64,000 nt of DNA from Schistocephalus solidus (GCA_017591395.1 WEDG01007018.1:47666-111665), one strand, 5' to 3'. Shown: positions 1 to 11,618, counted from the stretch's first letter. Notes: generated by a model from the letters alone, not told the origin. Translations and numbers: made by a program.

Positions 1-220
1 ACTGACGGGCACCTTCTCAACAGTCGGCGTATGCAGGCTTCAACGCGCGTGTCTACGACTACAGTCCATGACTTGCTCTTCGCGGACGACTGCGCCCTTA
101 ACACCGTGACAGAGGATGACATGCAAAGGAGCACGACCTCTTCGCCGTAGGCTGCGCCGATTTTGGATTAACAATCAGTACAGCCAAAACGGTTGTCATG
201 CCCCAGCCGCCAGCCGCACC
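1..220 (+). pseudogene. RTE-like LINE reverse transcriptase fragment
   Basis: This is a short piece of non-LTR RT. The sequence matches 14,395-14,582 closely, including the catalytic FADD motif (79-90) followed by CALN. It lies in the frame reading [18 protein letters not shown]. The frame breaks near 150 because a base is lost relative to the 14-kb copy, and similarity ends around 215. The window edge cuts the 5' side. It belongs to the same EN-RT-zinc-finger LINE family as the 12.4-17.1 kb copies and cannot encode an active enzyme as it stands. Confidence 0.85.
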
Positions 221-270
221 AGCTTGAACCCGTGACCTGTTGATTGGAAGTCCAACGCTCTAACCACTGT
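221..270 (-). repeat. tRNA-like fragment, possible SINE head
   Basis: Read on the minus strand, this carries a box-A-like TGGTTAGAGCG and a box-B-like GGGTTCAAGC at tRNA-like spacing, around a loop containing CTTCCAA. The anticodon stem is one base too long and no acceptor stem is visible. It is therefore a tRNA-derived repeat fragment or tRNA pseudogene, not a functional tRNA. Confidence 0.4.
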
Positions 271-560
271 CCTTGTAGGTAGTCATTAAGTTTATAATAC
301 TAGCCGCTGTGCGGGCTGCTGGTAGGGCTCGAGAGCGAAGCCCAAGGCAGAAAGGTAAGATTGAATTCCGTTAGAAATCGGTGAATGTTCATCACCACAC
401 ATCTCCTCAGCAGCACATATGTACATGGCACATGAATCCGTCCCACAAAACCAACCGCAGGCACAGAATCGTCATATCTCACGTAAGTAGGAGGCACGTT
501 CTTTGACTCCTTCTCCTTGTGGTCTCTATGGTAATCACCCGTATATGAACTCGAGGCCTT
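271..560. other. No recognisable gene
   Basis: No RT, transposase or host motif is visible between the tRNA-like scrap and the composite repeat. A minus-strand open frame of 156 codons crosses this stretch into the repeat, but I do not recognise its product. Confidence 0.4.
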
Positions 561-1150
561 CGGGGGGAATCCCGGTGTTTGTGTTTCGGGGCATGCGTAG
601 GCGAGCTGTCTTACTTGGTCAGTCACAGATCCTTCTCTCAGCACCCAGTTAGTAACCCGGCTCTGACTATTGAGTCGTGTACGGCAGAGGGAAAGGGGAG
701 TGAGAGTAACTCTCAGTGCATACTCCTCACTATAAAAAAATCCGACGCGCTTGAATTCATCACGATACACTAAAAGCCGTGCGGTTGAAGGCTGCTTACT
801 GGCGGTATAACTCGGAACTCGCAGTCAGCTGAGTGGGTGTTTGTGTGTGGAGTGGCCGAATGGTGGACTGAGAGTCAGGCTGCGATGGCTCCCTCTGAAT
901 GTAACCTTTATGGCAGTCCATTCAAGGTGCTCCGAGCCGTCTCGCTTTATGTTGTGTACTGTCGTGGTTTTTTGTGCGTGGAGCAAGCGGTGCAGGAACA
1001 AACCTAGCTACGGGTTGACGTCACGCCAACCACCCGTTGCCCCCTGCAGTCTTCGGTTTTCCTGACTCTTTGATGACATCGAACCCAGGTGGGAGAGGAG
1101 AGAGTGCGGTAGATGTAACACAAGAGTCCTATAATTGTAAACTAATTCCT
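560..1150 (+). repeat. Composite C-A-B repeat, diverged copy
   Basis: This is the same non-coding repeat that forms the tandem array at 17.1-19.3 kb. Block C (about 560-770) carries the conserved TATA-like CTCACTATAAA near 726. Block A (about 771-1,125) carries TAAAAGCCGTG and AGAGTCAGGCTGCGATGGCTCC. A fragment of block B follows, with AAACTAATTC. It is more diverged than the array copies and abuts the PLE end at about 1,150. Confidence 0.8.
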
Positions 1151-1775
1151 GCTTCAAAAGACAACTTGGCGAGCATACGCGCTGCTTTCGATAACTTCTC
1201 TTCAGGCCAGTACAGTTATAGGGAAACGTTGGAACGCAGTAGAAATTTAAAACATGAAATCGATAATGTTCGTCCATTTGTGTGGGTTATCTGAGGAATG
1301 TGCATAGGGGAAGGGTGATAAGAGACAATTTGATAGGCGGCATTAAGTGTTTGGTAGAGCCGTTCTAGAAGAAAGGGGAGGACAGAGATGGCGCGGGGGA
1401 TACATGCAGTTAAGCGGCCGTTGGCCAAGCTAAGCGCGGAGCTTGTACGAGGTTCTTTTGTGCGCACAAGACCGGTTTCTTCAACCTAATGGCAGTCGCT
1501 TCTGCTGCTGCTGCTAGTAGACGTTGACCCAGTGGCTTGGGGTAGTTTGGTGGGACCTTATAAATTACACGGAAAGCTTCGCTGGGGTCCACACTATGCC
1601 CGGTGTCAACAAGATATGCAAGGATGGCACTTTTTATGCTCTTGACTTCCCCTTTGCTCAGCCATGCTGAGATGTGTTCTTTTATTCTTTTGGATAAGCG
1701 CCGACTCGTGCAACCAATATAACCTGCTCCACAGGAGCAAGTAAATGAGTAAATGCACAGTCTTTTCAAGGTCTA
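1150..1775 (-). mobile_element. Penelope-like element 3' end with GIY-YIG endonuclease (family P1)
   Basis: The minus-strand frame 1,769-1,410 (119 codons) encodes a GIY-YIG-type endonuclease domain. It has a CSC pair, then GAGYIGCTSRRLSKRIKEH, which corresponds to the YIG strand, the catalytic arginine region and the EH of PLE endonucleases. GIY-YIG domains nick DNA for PLE retrotransposition. Only the C-terminal part is here; no RT is attached upstream. The region downstream to 1,150 matches 21,990-22,300, so this copy and the one at 22 kb are the same family and share a 3' end. I see no intact full element. Confidence 0.75.
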
Positions 1776-1805
1776 TAGGCACAGACCCAAATTTGCTATG
1801 AGTAC

Positions 1806-2166
1806 TTAATTGGTAACTTGGAGCAAATCAGTCTTTTGAAGGTCAATATGCACAGACCTAAAATGATATGAATATTTGGGCCGAAGTCAATCAGCCACTG
1901 TGGAGTAACCGCGTAATATTAACAAGCTGACAACAGGCAACTTATTAAATAATTTACCATAAGTTTCCAGTAATACTTTTTGAATTAGTTTATAAGTTTA
2001 TAAGTTACTTTTAATAAGTTATACTACTGACTGCATGTTGGCAGCTTGTGCATATTGTACGGTTATTCCGCAGTGGCTGGTGAACTTCAGCACAAATATT
2101 CCATGCACTTTTAGGTCTGTGCCTATAGACCTTGAATAGACTGAATTGCTCCAAGTTACCAGTTAA
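1806..2166. repeat. Inverted repeat, arms ~129 bp, spacer ~100 bp
   Basis: Left arm 1,806-1,934 is the reverse complement of 2,037-2,166 with modest divergence; both hold GGTAACTTGGAGCAA and a CACAGACCTAAAA stretch. The spacer is AT-rich. A second partial arm copy (GGTCTATAGGCACAGACC) lies at about 1,769-1,790, at the upstream edge of the PLE frame. Part of the right arm, GGTTATTCCGCAGT, recurs at about 47,195. Confidence 0.8.
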
Positions 2167-2354
2167 ATTCTAATGAAAGTAAAAAGCCGGAATTTAAGAA
2201 CTGAAGTATCTACAAGAAAGCCCACAGGGAATGCTGGGGGGACCCACTGAGGAGCGGAAACCCTCGCAGCTGTGCCATAAAGCGGCAGAAGATCGGTGAA
2301 GCACATACACCTGGGCTTTTAGCTAGTACCTGTGCTGTTAATATGGTCAATTAT

Positions 2355-2425
2355 TCAATACTGTAAACTAATTCATGCGCAAGTCACCTTTTCAGGGTCT
2401 ACCATTCCGTGGGGTATACAGAGGC
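2355..2425 (+). repeat. Block B fragment of the composite repeat
   Basis: Contains ACTAATTCATGCGCAAGTCACC, matching block B at 18,460-18,485 and 19,185-19,205. It is isolated from blocks A and C. Confidence 0.6.
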
Positions 2426-4202
2426 TATCGGGGGTACCGACACTCAATCTGTCAGTATGCAACTTTAAACCATTTAGAACGCCTGGCGCAAAGTTTAGAG
2501 GCGTTTTACAACCATAAACAGTAGGTTACTGTTACGTGAATGTCCAGCATCTAGCGAAACCCGAAAGCAACCCGTTTCCTTGTTCGCTTCAATTACTGTT
2601 ATCTCAGATAAATAGGTCATGGAGACATGTCGTTTTTAAAATCGATAATTCAGTGGAGTAGCGAGAAAAAATACCACTTAGACGAATTAGCCATTCGATG
2701 GGACAGTAGGGCCGAAAAAATGCGAACTGAGCGGAGACAGACGAATCCGCGTTAATGGTCTATTTCAGATGTAAAAAATTGATAGTTGTAGAAAATCTGA
2801 CTTATTATTTTGCCCCCTTTCGAATTGCAGGGTTCGAAATTTTTGTATGAAATATTTCATTTTCTTTTTTTTTTTCTCAATGAAACCGGACTTCAGCCGA
2901 AAATATGAATATTCATCCATACCGTTGATTTCAGCTGTAGGCAGAGTTCAAACAAGCCCCCATAAGCGGTTTAAGCACTCGTTAGGGAAAAATAATTTCT
3001 TAAAATTGCAATGTCTTTCGGCCAAAGCAGACATGGAAAGGGTTGTCTGAACAAACTGACAACCGATAAACTATTGTCAGGATTATAGGTTTATCTCGGT
3101 AGGAAACGGATTCACTTCTGCCCTGAACCTGAGACTTGTCTTTTCAACCTACTTACAAGAGCATACCAAGTATGGCCTTCGTAATAGAGTTCTGTCAATG
3201 ACATTCCCGGCCCCGCTTGTGACTCTGAGGCGCGCATTCCTCCCACCAGATTAACTGACTCACCTTTTTACGACCCTAGTCCGTTCGTCCTCGTGAGGGG
3301 GCAAGTGCTGTTAATGGTCTCGTAAGCGCTGCTTCGCGCTACCCTCTCTCGCCCCAAGGACACAGGACACATCCGGAGTAGGCGCGCCAAAAGCGCGCGC
3401 TCTCACTCAGGTGCGCTTTTGGGCTTATTGTCACTCTCGATGCCGATTGGTTCAAACGACTACCGCCTACCGTCTTGTGGAAGGGTGTAATGGACCACGA
3501 AACCCACAGAATTGTTTGAATGTATTAGGAACACTTTTCGCGCCGATCCCGGATGGGAAATGTGTAATCGCTGGTCGGTGAAGGTGGCCGGTGTTCCTTC
3601 TCTCCCTATCGCTGACATCGCTCCCCGTTATCGCTCTCGTTCGGTCTCGCATGTCTCTTACCGACAGCATCTCCATGACCCTCATCCGCAGTTGCCAACA
3701 GAGCTGCACTCCTCACCGGTATCTGACTGATCATTTGTGCCCACCTCCCACTCCAAATGGATCGATTGTACAGCTCCTCGATATTAGTTTTTGTCCTTCT
3801 ATTCCCCTTTTATTATTCTATCATTTGTTACCGTTAGCATAGATCCTTTACGCTATAAACTTATTCTCTCCTTAGATCTATGCATGTGTGCTTGACGAAG
3901 TGTTCAACGAAGTTTTTAACGATTCTGCCAGTATTACATGACCGGAAGCTATTCCAGCTGATCTAGTCCGCGGTGGATGCTATCCTTGACATCCTCGGAG
4001 GCTACAAGGGTGCGAGGGTTGGCGTTAACCCTGATTGTGGGACAACAATTAGTCCTTTGTTTTGCCTTTGCAGTCAGGATCCTAGAACCTATCTAGATGC
4101 CTGCGCAGTCCTACCACCGAAGAGAAAGTGAGCTAGTCATGAATATTTTTAATCGCTAATTCTTAGGTGGAGACATCGCCGAGGGGCAGTTTCCTACATC
4201 TA
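2426..4202. other. No recognisable gene
   Basis: This stretch has only short open frames with no recognised motif. A segment at about 4,029-4,110 (CCTGATTGTGGGACAACAAT...AGGATCCTAGAACCTAT) recurs in the same orientation at 8,572-8,640, on the other side of the TIR element. Confidence 0.5.
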
Positions 4203-7200
4203 CAGTAGATTCCCTATCTCATGAAATGTCAATCGAACTTCTGAAATGTGTTTTCGATTCAAACCAATTGCTTAATTAGGGTTGTCGTGTTGATTAGCAT
4301 GCAGCCTATTACCAAGCTATTTTAGTCACAGTAGGATGCCTGGTTTTGAAAGAGCTTCTTTCTGAACACCCACAAAACGTATATTCTGTAACAATGGCTA
4401 CTTAAGTAGTATGAAATTTTCTCGTTGCTTTTCGATGCTCTTATTATTTCAAATATATTTTACAGACAAAAAATATATATTCGTTTTTGTTCTCATTTGA
4501 TAGGAAATAACGTCTTCTTCAGCTTTTATACTTGAAGAAAGGGTAGACCTCGTTTTTTACGAAAGTTTCTCAATTGCTGAATAACTTTGAAATCTACCGG
4601 CCATTACACTTGAATTCCCGGTTTCCAATTTACATGCCATATACAGTAGCTGCCCTAACTAATGAAAGAATTGATCGTTAGGAAAAAATGAGGCTTATTG
4701 TGAGTCAAAAATTTATATTTTATTGTCTAGAAATACTATTTTTTAGAAAAGGTACAAAATACGAAAAGGTGAAAATCGATCTAGTTGAGTAAACTGAAGT
4801 TTTACATACATAGGAAGCCTTTCTACGTAACTAAACGAGTAAATAAAGCAGAAAAAGTAGAATTACTTCTGAAAATAGTCTTTTTCCTAGTTTCGCACAT
4901 ACATATTCCTGTAGATTAAGCGCAATGTAAATTATGGCCGTCATTAAGCAGCCTAACATGCGGGTGTATATTACAACACCGTTGCACGAGAATTGGCAGT
5001 TTTTCTTCCTTTTGTTCATTGGCTTAGATGCGTTTAACCGAGGCAAACAGATTTTCTCTTGATTGCGCCGATAGGGACGTCACCGGAATATAATATTTCA
5101 TAAGCTCACATGTTCACAGGCCGGTCACTGACTAATTAATTTAAATAGAATCGTCAGGTGTAATCGAAAACGAACCATTTTGTTCTATATAACGATGCAT
5201 TTTCTATTGTTAAATTTCTTTAAAACTATTTTGAGTTTTCTATTGTGATGAGTTTCAGATCATATTTGAAAATGTGAAGACTTCTTTATGATTTTGCAGT
5301 GTCTTCAGTCGACTGCATATAAATGTAGATTCCGTTCAATGTGTTCATTAAAACCTTAAAAATAAGCTATTTCTTAAAATCATTTACCGAATTAGTGATT
5401 TTTTTGGACATTCTGTCTAATGCAGATGACCATCTGGGTCATATTTGTAGATTCACTCAAACATGAAAACTCGCTGCCGAGAAAAATGAACGTCCACAAC
5501 AAAATCCGGGCAAATTTATGTCTATAATCAGTTAAAAAACTGTCTATAATAACTTACCTCTTTAAAAAGTGCGTTAATTAGATGTTTCGCTGTCGAATGT
5601 ATGCAAACTTAATGTTTTCCAAGGTAAAGTCAAGGACAATCTGAGAACGCTTGATCGGTTTTTCGACCCCGATGAAAGGTACGATACAATTTCTGCTGAA
5701 AATTAAAGAACTCACTTTTCTCTTACTATTGGAGCGTTTATCGATATATTTGCTTACTTCTCAGTCTAGTTCTAAGACTTAAAACGCACAAAAGAGTGGC
5801 CGAATATACACTAAGATTTTGTGATAAAATTTCAATCGTCTGCCCCTTCCGTTTCAAGGTTCCTTATTCATTTATAGTCAACTACAGACCGAAATTGTCT
5901 CGACAGACGTTGCGTACGCTGTGACAGCGAAAAGTGGCGGCGTTTCATCGCGTCTCGAGTATACGCACGTTTAAGGTCCTAATTATCGGTGTGGTAAAAC
6001 AAAGTACATTCACACAACTTTATTACAGCGTTTTTTTGGTAGAAAACGTTATAAATTTGCAAAAATTAATTTTTAGACTGAATCTGCTATTGTTCTTCCG
6101 AAAACAATGTGAGCTCTCAAACCTGCATTCACCCGAATTTAGTGAAAACCAAACAAAAGTTTCCGTTTTCCGAAGAGATTTGTTCCAAATTTTTCAGGCT
6201 TATATTAATGTTCATTCATAGTACTCAACACAAAAACAAAATTCTTTGATCCGTAGTTTTTAATAGCGTAGGGAAATTCCTGGATAGCAAGAAACGTCAG
6301 ATTTTGCCCCGTGTAGCCCAGTTTTCCCATCAATAAACCGATCTGAAGTCCGCTCTTTATTATTAAACAGCTTTTTGTGCATCGAATCAATACAACAAAC
6401 AAAAATAACACATAAAAATGCGTGTCCTGCTTCTACCTCAAATTCTGATACTGATATTTCATGAGTTAGGCAATATACTATGTAGTAAGAGTCACATGGG
6501 CCAACGCAATTTCAGATAGAGCCCAGGTATTAGATAATATTACGATGCGATATAACAGGTGCTGGTAAGCGCGACATCCCAATGATATTCAAACTGCAGA
6601 GAAAGAGATTAGATTTGCTGATGCGAGGGATCAAGAGTCGGAGACATTAGAACTACCGCAGTCTTTAATCTCATTGTCTGCTTTTAGTCTTCAATAAATG
6701 TCAGTTATTTTCCGCAGACTACTTGAAATCCTGTGTCAACACCGCCAGCCGCCCACTGATGACATTTTTAAATGCTTTCATTTAAAAAACGTTTTCTTAA
6801 AGGGTTGCAGATAATTCAGATTCCGATTTTATATAGAAATGTGCTCTGTTCATCTATATTTCGAAAACTAAGGTGGATTTGATTGTCTCAGAGTTCATAC
6901 ATGCATTAGTCCGTACATGTTAAAACATTGTGATTGGGGCCTGCGTGAAGCTTTAAATATTTCTGTTGAAATTAGCCATTATTGAATGAGGCATATGGAA
7001 ATGGGGTGTCTTAATACGCACTTTAAACCACCGACTAAATACAACGGTATTGGTGTCTTGAATTTCAAACGAGAATGTGACTAAAACTTGCATTTTTATA
7101 TTGGTAATTTTTTTCAGCTTGTGAGTATTGAGGTAGCTCTACCTGTAAATCACAAGGGCAAATAATGTTTGGTCGCAACCAACACTCCTTACGCTTGTCG

Positions 7201-8336
7201 TAGTGTGCCACAATGTTCGACAACTGCTCTAGCGGACCTTGAAGGCGAGTCTAAGTTCTCATAAATCGCCTGACTTTTAATAAAAACTATTTTTTCCAAA
7301 ATTCCTCATTGTTAAATTCAGGCATTTTTTCTTCTTAAGTAAAGTGCTAAAGCGTGAAGGCAGTCGTAAATTTTACTTGACCGGTAGTTTCCAAAATTCA
7401 CTAATACTCATAAAGTAAACGCCAAACAGCTGCCTTTGCATCTATCCGCTTAAATTTCACAGCTAGAATAGGACTTATCTCTGCAATTTATTTTTATTCA
7501 CTTTCAAACGTATAGATTAATATGAACAAGGGTATCCATTTGGTAGAGGTTAATTTCCACGCTGAAGGGATAGAAATACGCAATGATAATAGGAGAAATT
7601 ACAAACCGGCTTGGCGCATAAAAAACATTTTTTCGAACTTAGCTTGAGTGCCAGCGTCAGTTGATTTAAGTTCTTAACCTTTCTCAATTTACTTACTAAG
7701 GGAATTCAGAATGTGCACTCTAATTTGCGAACTATCAGTACAAAAAAACTTTAATAACGACGTTCAATACGGATTTTTTATCTAATTAATGAGTTAAGCA
7801 ATCTACTGTACCTTCGGTGTAAGGAAAAATCACAATTTTCTCAGTATTATGAAGAAGAGGTCACACAGTTCTCATGAAATCGTGTAAGGGATTTGGATAA
7901 TGTTAAATCCACTGTAGGCAAGATTAATAAATTGAATGATAAGATGTAGTATGGATGAACATACCAGGTTTTCCAAAAAACTTATTATAAGAAACTTTCT
8001 AAAAATCGAAAGATAAACAGTACTATATTTTAATAAGGCATAATTTGATATCAAATGAGTACAAGAAATACATTTTGTGCGCATTTTCCGTAAAGGAAAA
8101 TTGAATTAATTAGAACATCGAAAATCAATGAAAAAGTGAATACTACTTAAGTATCCATTTTGCAGAGTAAACGTTCTGTGGGTGGTCTTAAAGAAGCTCG
8201 CTCAAACGTGGTCATCCGGCAGTGGCTGACCTATAATGGTCTTAGACTGCACGATAATCCTAATCAAGCAAGTTGTTTGAATGGAAAACAAACTTCAGAA
8301 TTTTGGTTGACATTTCATAAGATAAGCGATCTACTG
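4203..8336. mobile_element. Outer TA-CAGT terminal-inverted-repeat element, interrupted
   Basis: The termini are CAGTAGATTCCCTATCTCATG at the left and the reverse complement of a closely similar sequence at the right, each flanked by TA. The inverted arms extend several hundred bases: about 4,203-4,470 matches the reverse complement of 8,060-8,336. The outer parts, 4,203-4,643 plus 7,809-8,336, correspond to the compact ~0.9-kb element at 45,432-46,317. TA flanks and a CAGT start are features of Tc1/mariner-type elements, so that assignment is an inference. No transposase frame is visible. Confidence 0.75.
4644..7808. mobile_element. Inner TA-CAGT TIR element(s) nested in the outer one
   Basis: Starts CAGTAGCTGCCCTAACTAATG after TA and ends with the complement of a related terminus followed by TA. 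The interior around 5,230-5,900 matches 36,850-37,400 in the same orientation, and 33.0-33.8 kb and 44.4-44.8 kb in the opposite one. A third terminus-like sequence (TTTCATGAGTTAGGCAATATACTATG, about 6,458-6,484) suggests two adjacent elements, 4,644-6,484 and the rest. The sequence is AT-rich with no coding region above about 95 codons. Confidence 0.7.
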
Positions 8337-9856
8337 TAGGTCTGAATCTCATCGGCACCAAGTGGGAGTACTCTGAGACCCATGGCAGGACCGGTCGCAG
8401 ACATGGCTTGACTTTCGGTTGCCCTTGAGCCTTTCCGTTGGTCAACACAAGCGAAAATGCGAGTCTCAGAAAGCCAAATATGCAGCAGCAGTGCGCAAAC
8501 ATGACGCGAACCAGTAAAATGTGACTCGTTCGGCGAGACCCGGCCAACATTCGTGTCTGACGAGGCCCGTCTTGACCTGATTGTTGGGTAATAATTAGCC
8601 TCCAATTTTCCCTTTGAAGCCAGGATCCTGGAGCCTATTCTGAGGGGATTTTCCCCATGTGTACCCACATTTAACGGGGGTGAATGCAGAATGTATGCAC
8701 ACGGAGGAGAATGAGGGTGACCTGATCAGTTCAGTGTCCAAGTGCGGCCTTGACTACTGGATTGATTTCAGCATGTTCGAATGCGCCTCACTTGGCTGAT
8801 GTTGTGGCTATACACCTTGCTGCCTCCCAGTCGCTGGCTATCCGATGCATTTCAGCATCGAAGAAAGGATGTCAAAGCTACCTGTCTGAGAAGAACCCTT
8901 GTGATTTCCTAGGGTGCGACGACGACCAACATTGTCCTTCTGGTAAGAACAGGGGGTTATTTATGCACGGGTTGCCGTGTGCACAGAACCCGTCATCTCT
9001 ATAACCGTCAGGGTTCAGCGACAAGACAATGTCAAGGGGACTGGGGATGGAAGTGGAGCACCCGAGGACCTCAAGGACTGCACGATGGACTACACCAGCT
9101 TGGCTCACGCATAAAGCGTGTAGCGGGTGAGCGCAAAGCGCCACAATCATCGAATCAGATCCGCGTTACAGCATACGACAGAAGACACCTGAAAGAGGGG
9201 GTTACTGTGCCAACAACTGAGGCAGCAGTAGCCGCTATTCAGGTCAGACCGTGCGCTGACGGCGTCAGGTTAAGCTGAGAGACTGGTGGTGAAGTGAAAG
9301 TGATTTTGAATCGTCTCATCTACTGACCTATGTTGGATCGGTTGAGGGGTGGCGTGTTGAGGCCGCGCACGGGGAAAAACAGCGTCGATCTGGACGTATA
9401 GTAGATGAGCTAAATCATGCAACGTATGATCGAAATTTTAGTGAGGAGTTTAACGTCTATTTGGTCTTGTTATTTTGGTTTGTGAGTGGATGTGATGCTC
9501 AGACCGCCTCTTTTCTAAAGAACACTGCAGGTTATGGGAAAACAGGCAGGATTTTGGTGAAATCGGAGGTCACTGGATATCCAAGAAATTTCCTGTGCTA
9601 TTTAACACCACAGGACAAAAACATTGTTTGTTACGTTGTGTCATTAAAGAGAATTGATATAAGCAAGAAAGGTTTCAAACAAATTCCTTCTGTAACCGGA
9701 AAATCTGATCTTACTTCAATGAAAATTAGATGAAGTCATGTGAAAAGAATCGCATCGTTTTCCAGAAACAAGAAGTGAATACAAATTTAAAATTTTTGCG
9801 AATTTCTGACGTTTTTTGGCAAAAAGGTCGTAAGGAACTTGTTTACCAGTATTTAG
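8337..9856. other. Mostly unassigned; one unrecognised ORF
   Basis: 8,572-8,640 repeats the segment at 4,029-4,110. An open frame at 9,461-9,733 (+, about 90 codons) starts without an ATG and has no domain I recognise. No splice-supported gene can be built from this stretch. Confidence 0.4.
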
Positions 9857-10240
9857 TTATACTTCCCCATATATTTGGACCGTAAACAAGATTTGTACGA
9901 GAAACTGTGGAGAAGGGCACCTAGAAAAACCTTGGTTAAAATTGAGGTCTTCTATAATGTGCTTCGGCCTCGAAACCTGAACAACCATCGTGGACGAGAG
10001 TCGCTCCAACTCCATCATACAATCCGCCATCTCTGCGAGGTTGGAGACATCTAAATCCTCTGATAGAGAAGTAAAAATTATTGCAACAGTAGTTGGCAAA
10101 TGTTCAAAGAACGTTACCTTCAAGAATTTATCGTCGATAGTCATGTTCCTGACAGGAGAACGCATTCGACGCAGGATTTCCGGTAGCTTGCGATCATCTA
10201 AGGCCTCTTATATGATGAACTATATCAGAGGGCAATGAGG
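9850..10240 (-). pseudogene. Ty3/Gypsy gag relic, copy 1
   Basis: The minus-strand frame reads LLRRM-like residues, then VRNMTIDDKFLKVTFFEHLP, then an LDVSNLAEMAD segment. This layout (a DDR.P.ELLRRM helix, FLERLP, then LAE.AD) is typical of capsid-like Gag of flatworm Ty3/Gypsy elements. It assembles the element's particle. The upstream part near 10,200 is frame-shifted. No zinc knuckle, protease or RT is attached. The family differs from the Gypsy element at 23-28 kb. Confidence 0.6.
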
Positions 10241-10530
10241 AAGCAGAAGAGCGTGGCTTAGTAAGACGAGGATATTTGGCGTAAAGTTCACGAAATGGAC
10301 AGCCGGGGTTTGGATCAAGGACAGATAGATGGTCGGAAACGGGAGGTGGTTGAAAGCCCTTGACAGAGAGGCTAGTTGCGCGATCATGAGGGTAAATTTG
10401 CCTGCAGTCAACCAGCCGGTCAAAAGCAGATTGAAAATTCAGTGGTTGGAACGTCAGTCATGAAGAAGATCGAAGGGAAGAGTCGCCTGAGACCTATGTC
10501 GAGGGAAAGGGATTGCGATGGAGGAAGAGT

Positions 10531-10815
10531 TTACGGCCTGCAAGAAAGGACAATGGTTTGGGCAACATCGGTCGGCGGGGGTAGGAGGAGTGACACTGAT
10601 TTGAGCACCAGGATCGACAAAGAAACGTTTGTTACTCTTGCTGTCGCAGGCGTAAAAGGTGTGACCGGTAGATGTTCTAAGAACATCTCCTTAAATAATT
10701 TTTCGTCGAAAGTCATGTTCCTGACAAGAGAACCCATCCGACGCAGGAGTTCTGGTGGTTTGCGATCATCTAAGGCCTCCTCTTTTACTAGTGCGTGATA
10801 ACGCTGGCGATCTGA
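10531..10815 (-). pseudogene. Ty3/Gypsy gag relic, copy 2
   Basis: This is a second copy of the same Gag segment on the minus strand: ALDDRKPPELLRRM, then NMTFDEKLFKEMFLEHLP. It matches copy 1 at nucleotide level over 10,640-10,800 versus 10,090-10,215. The frame is lost after EHLPVTPFT. Two partial copies in the same orientation suggest either a local duplication or a broken element. 10,241-10,530 between them is unassigned. Confidence 0.6.
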
Positions 10816-10857
10816 AACCGAGGTGTGACGGAGAAGCTCGGCCTTAAATATGGAGCC

Positions 10858-10919
<62 letters not shown>
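10858..10919. repeat. (TA)n microsatellite
   Basis: A pure alternating TA tract of about 60 bp. Similar tracts sit at PLE-related ends at 31.6 and 34.3 kb. Confidence 0.95.
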
Positions 10920-10922
<3 letters not shown>

Positions 10923-11000
10923 AAGACGAAATTCTTTGGGAACAAATAGAAAGTTTAATGCGTAAATTTTCGAGACTGGTCCCCCATCAGGTGGAGGGTC
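10920..11000 (-). other. Degenerate hammerhead-like / PLE-end relic
   Basis: On the minus strand, CCTGATGG (about 10,991-10,984), a GGGAC..GTCTC helix and CGAAAA resemble the CUGAUGA / stem II / GAAA core of PLE hammerhead ribozymes. The A9 position is G and no GUH cleavage triplet is evident. It sits beside a TA tract, as PLE ends do. It is likely dead. Confidence 0.35.
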
Positions 11001-11489
11001 GCGTAACAAGGACTGCACATGTGAAAGGATAGTGGGAGGAAGAGCCTCAACCAACTCGTTTCACCTTTGAAGAGTGAAGGTTTGCCTCAATACGAAAGAA
11101 TTAAAAATCGAGTGCATGTTGCCAGAATTCGGGGAGGGACAAAACAACTCCGTTAAGAGAGGTCGCGGCGTCGTTAGTATCCGTGGAGGGCATTTTCGAG
11201 GCAGAATTGGAGAAAAAATGAACGGTCTACAAGAGGTGAATATCAGTCAACTGAATAAAGGCATAAGCGTAGACGTCGGAAGGTCACCACTGTAGCATAC
11301 TCGAAAGATGCTATAGCCGATCGTAGACTACGGATATCAGGATAAAACAGGGTTTATGCATGAGATAGTAATTATATATCAGACGACCTGAGAGTCCAGT
11401 ACATGCTACGTGCTATAGTTAGAGCGGAGTGGTTAACGTTCAGTTAAACAAGCAGTACAGTTAAAAATGGGTGAACACTTAGCTAAAGG

Positions 11490-11618
11490 CAAGATAATCT
11501 GACAACTCCGCACAACCCTAACTTTAACCCTTACTCTAAACTTAACTCTAATCCTAATCCTGTGGGCGGTTCCTGTTCTCATGTCCTCGTAAGGGGGGCC
11601 ATATAAGTTATCCTTACT
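11490..11618 (-). mobile_element. Telomere-like MITE, end fragment
   Basis: Ends with the complement of GTAAGGATAACTTATATGGC and of GGACATGAGAACAGGAACCGCC, the TIR of the 21.4- and 42.3-kb MITEs. The body contains degenerate CCCTAAC-type repeats (about 11,513-11,562). The other terminus is not found. Confidence 0.65.

Noticed and set aside
3360..3425. GCGCGC-rich near-palindrome (AAAAGCGCGCGC...GCGCTTTT)
   Set aside because: Short and without copies or matching termini in the window; no supportable role.
10788..11054. ORF with a Tyr-Ile repeat
   Set aside because: Produced by the TA tract; the flanks do not match a protein.
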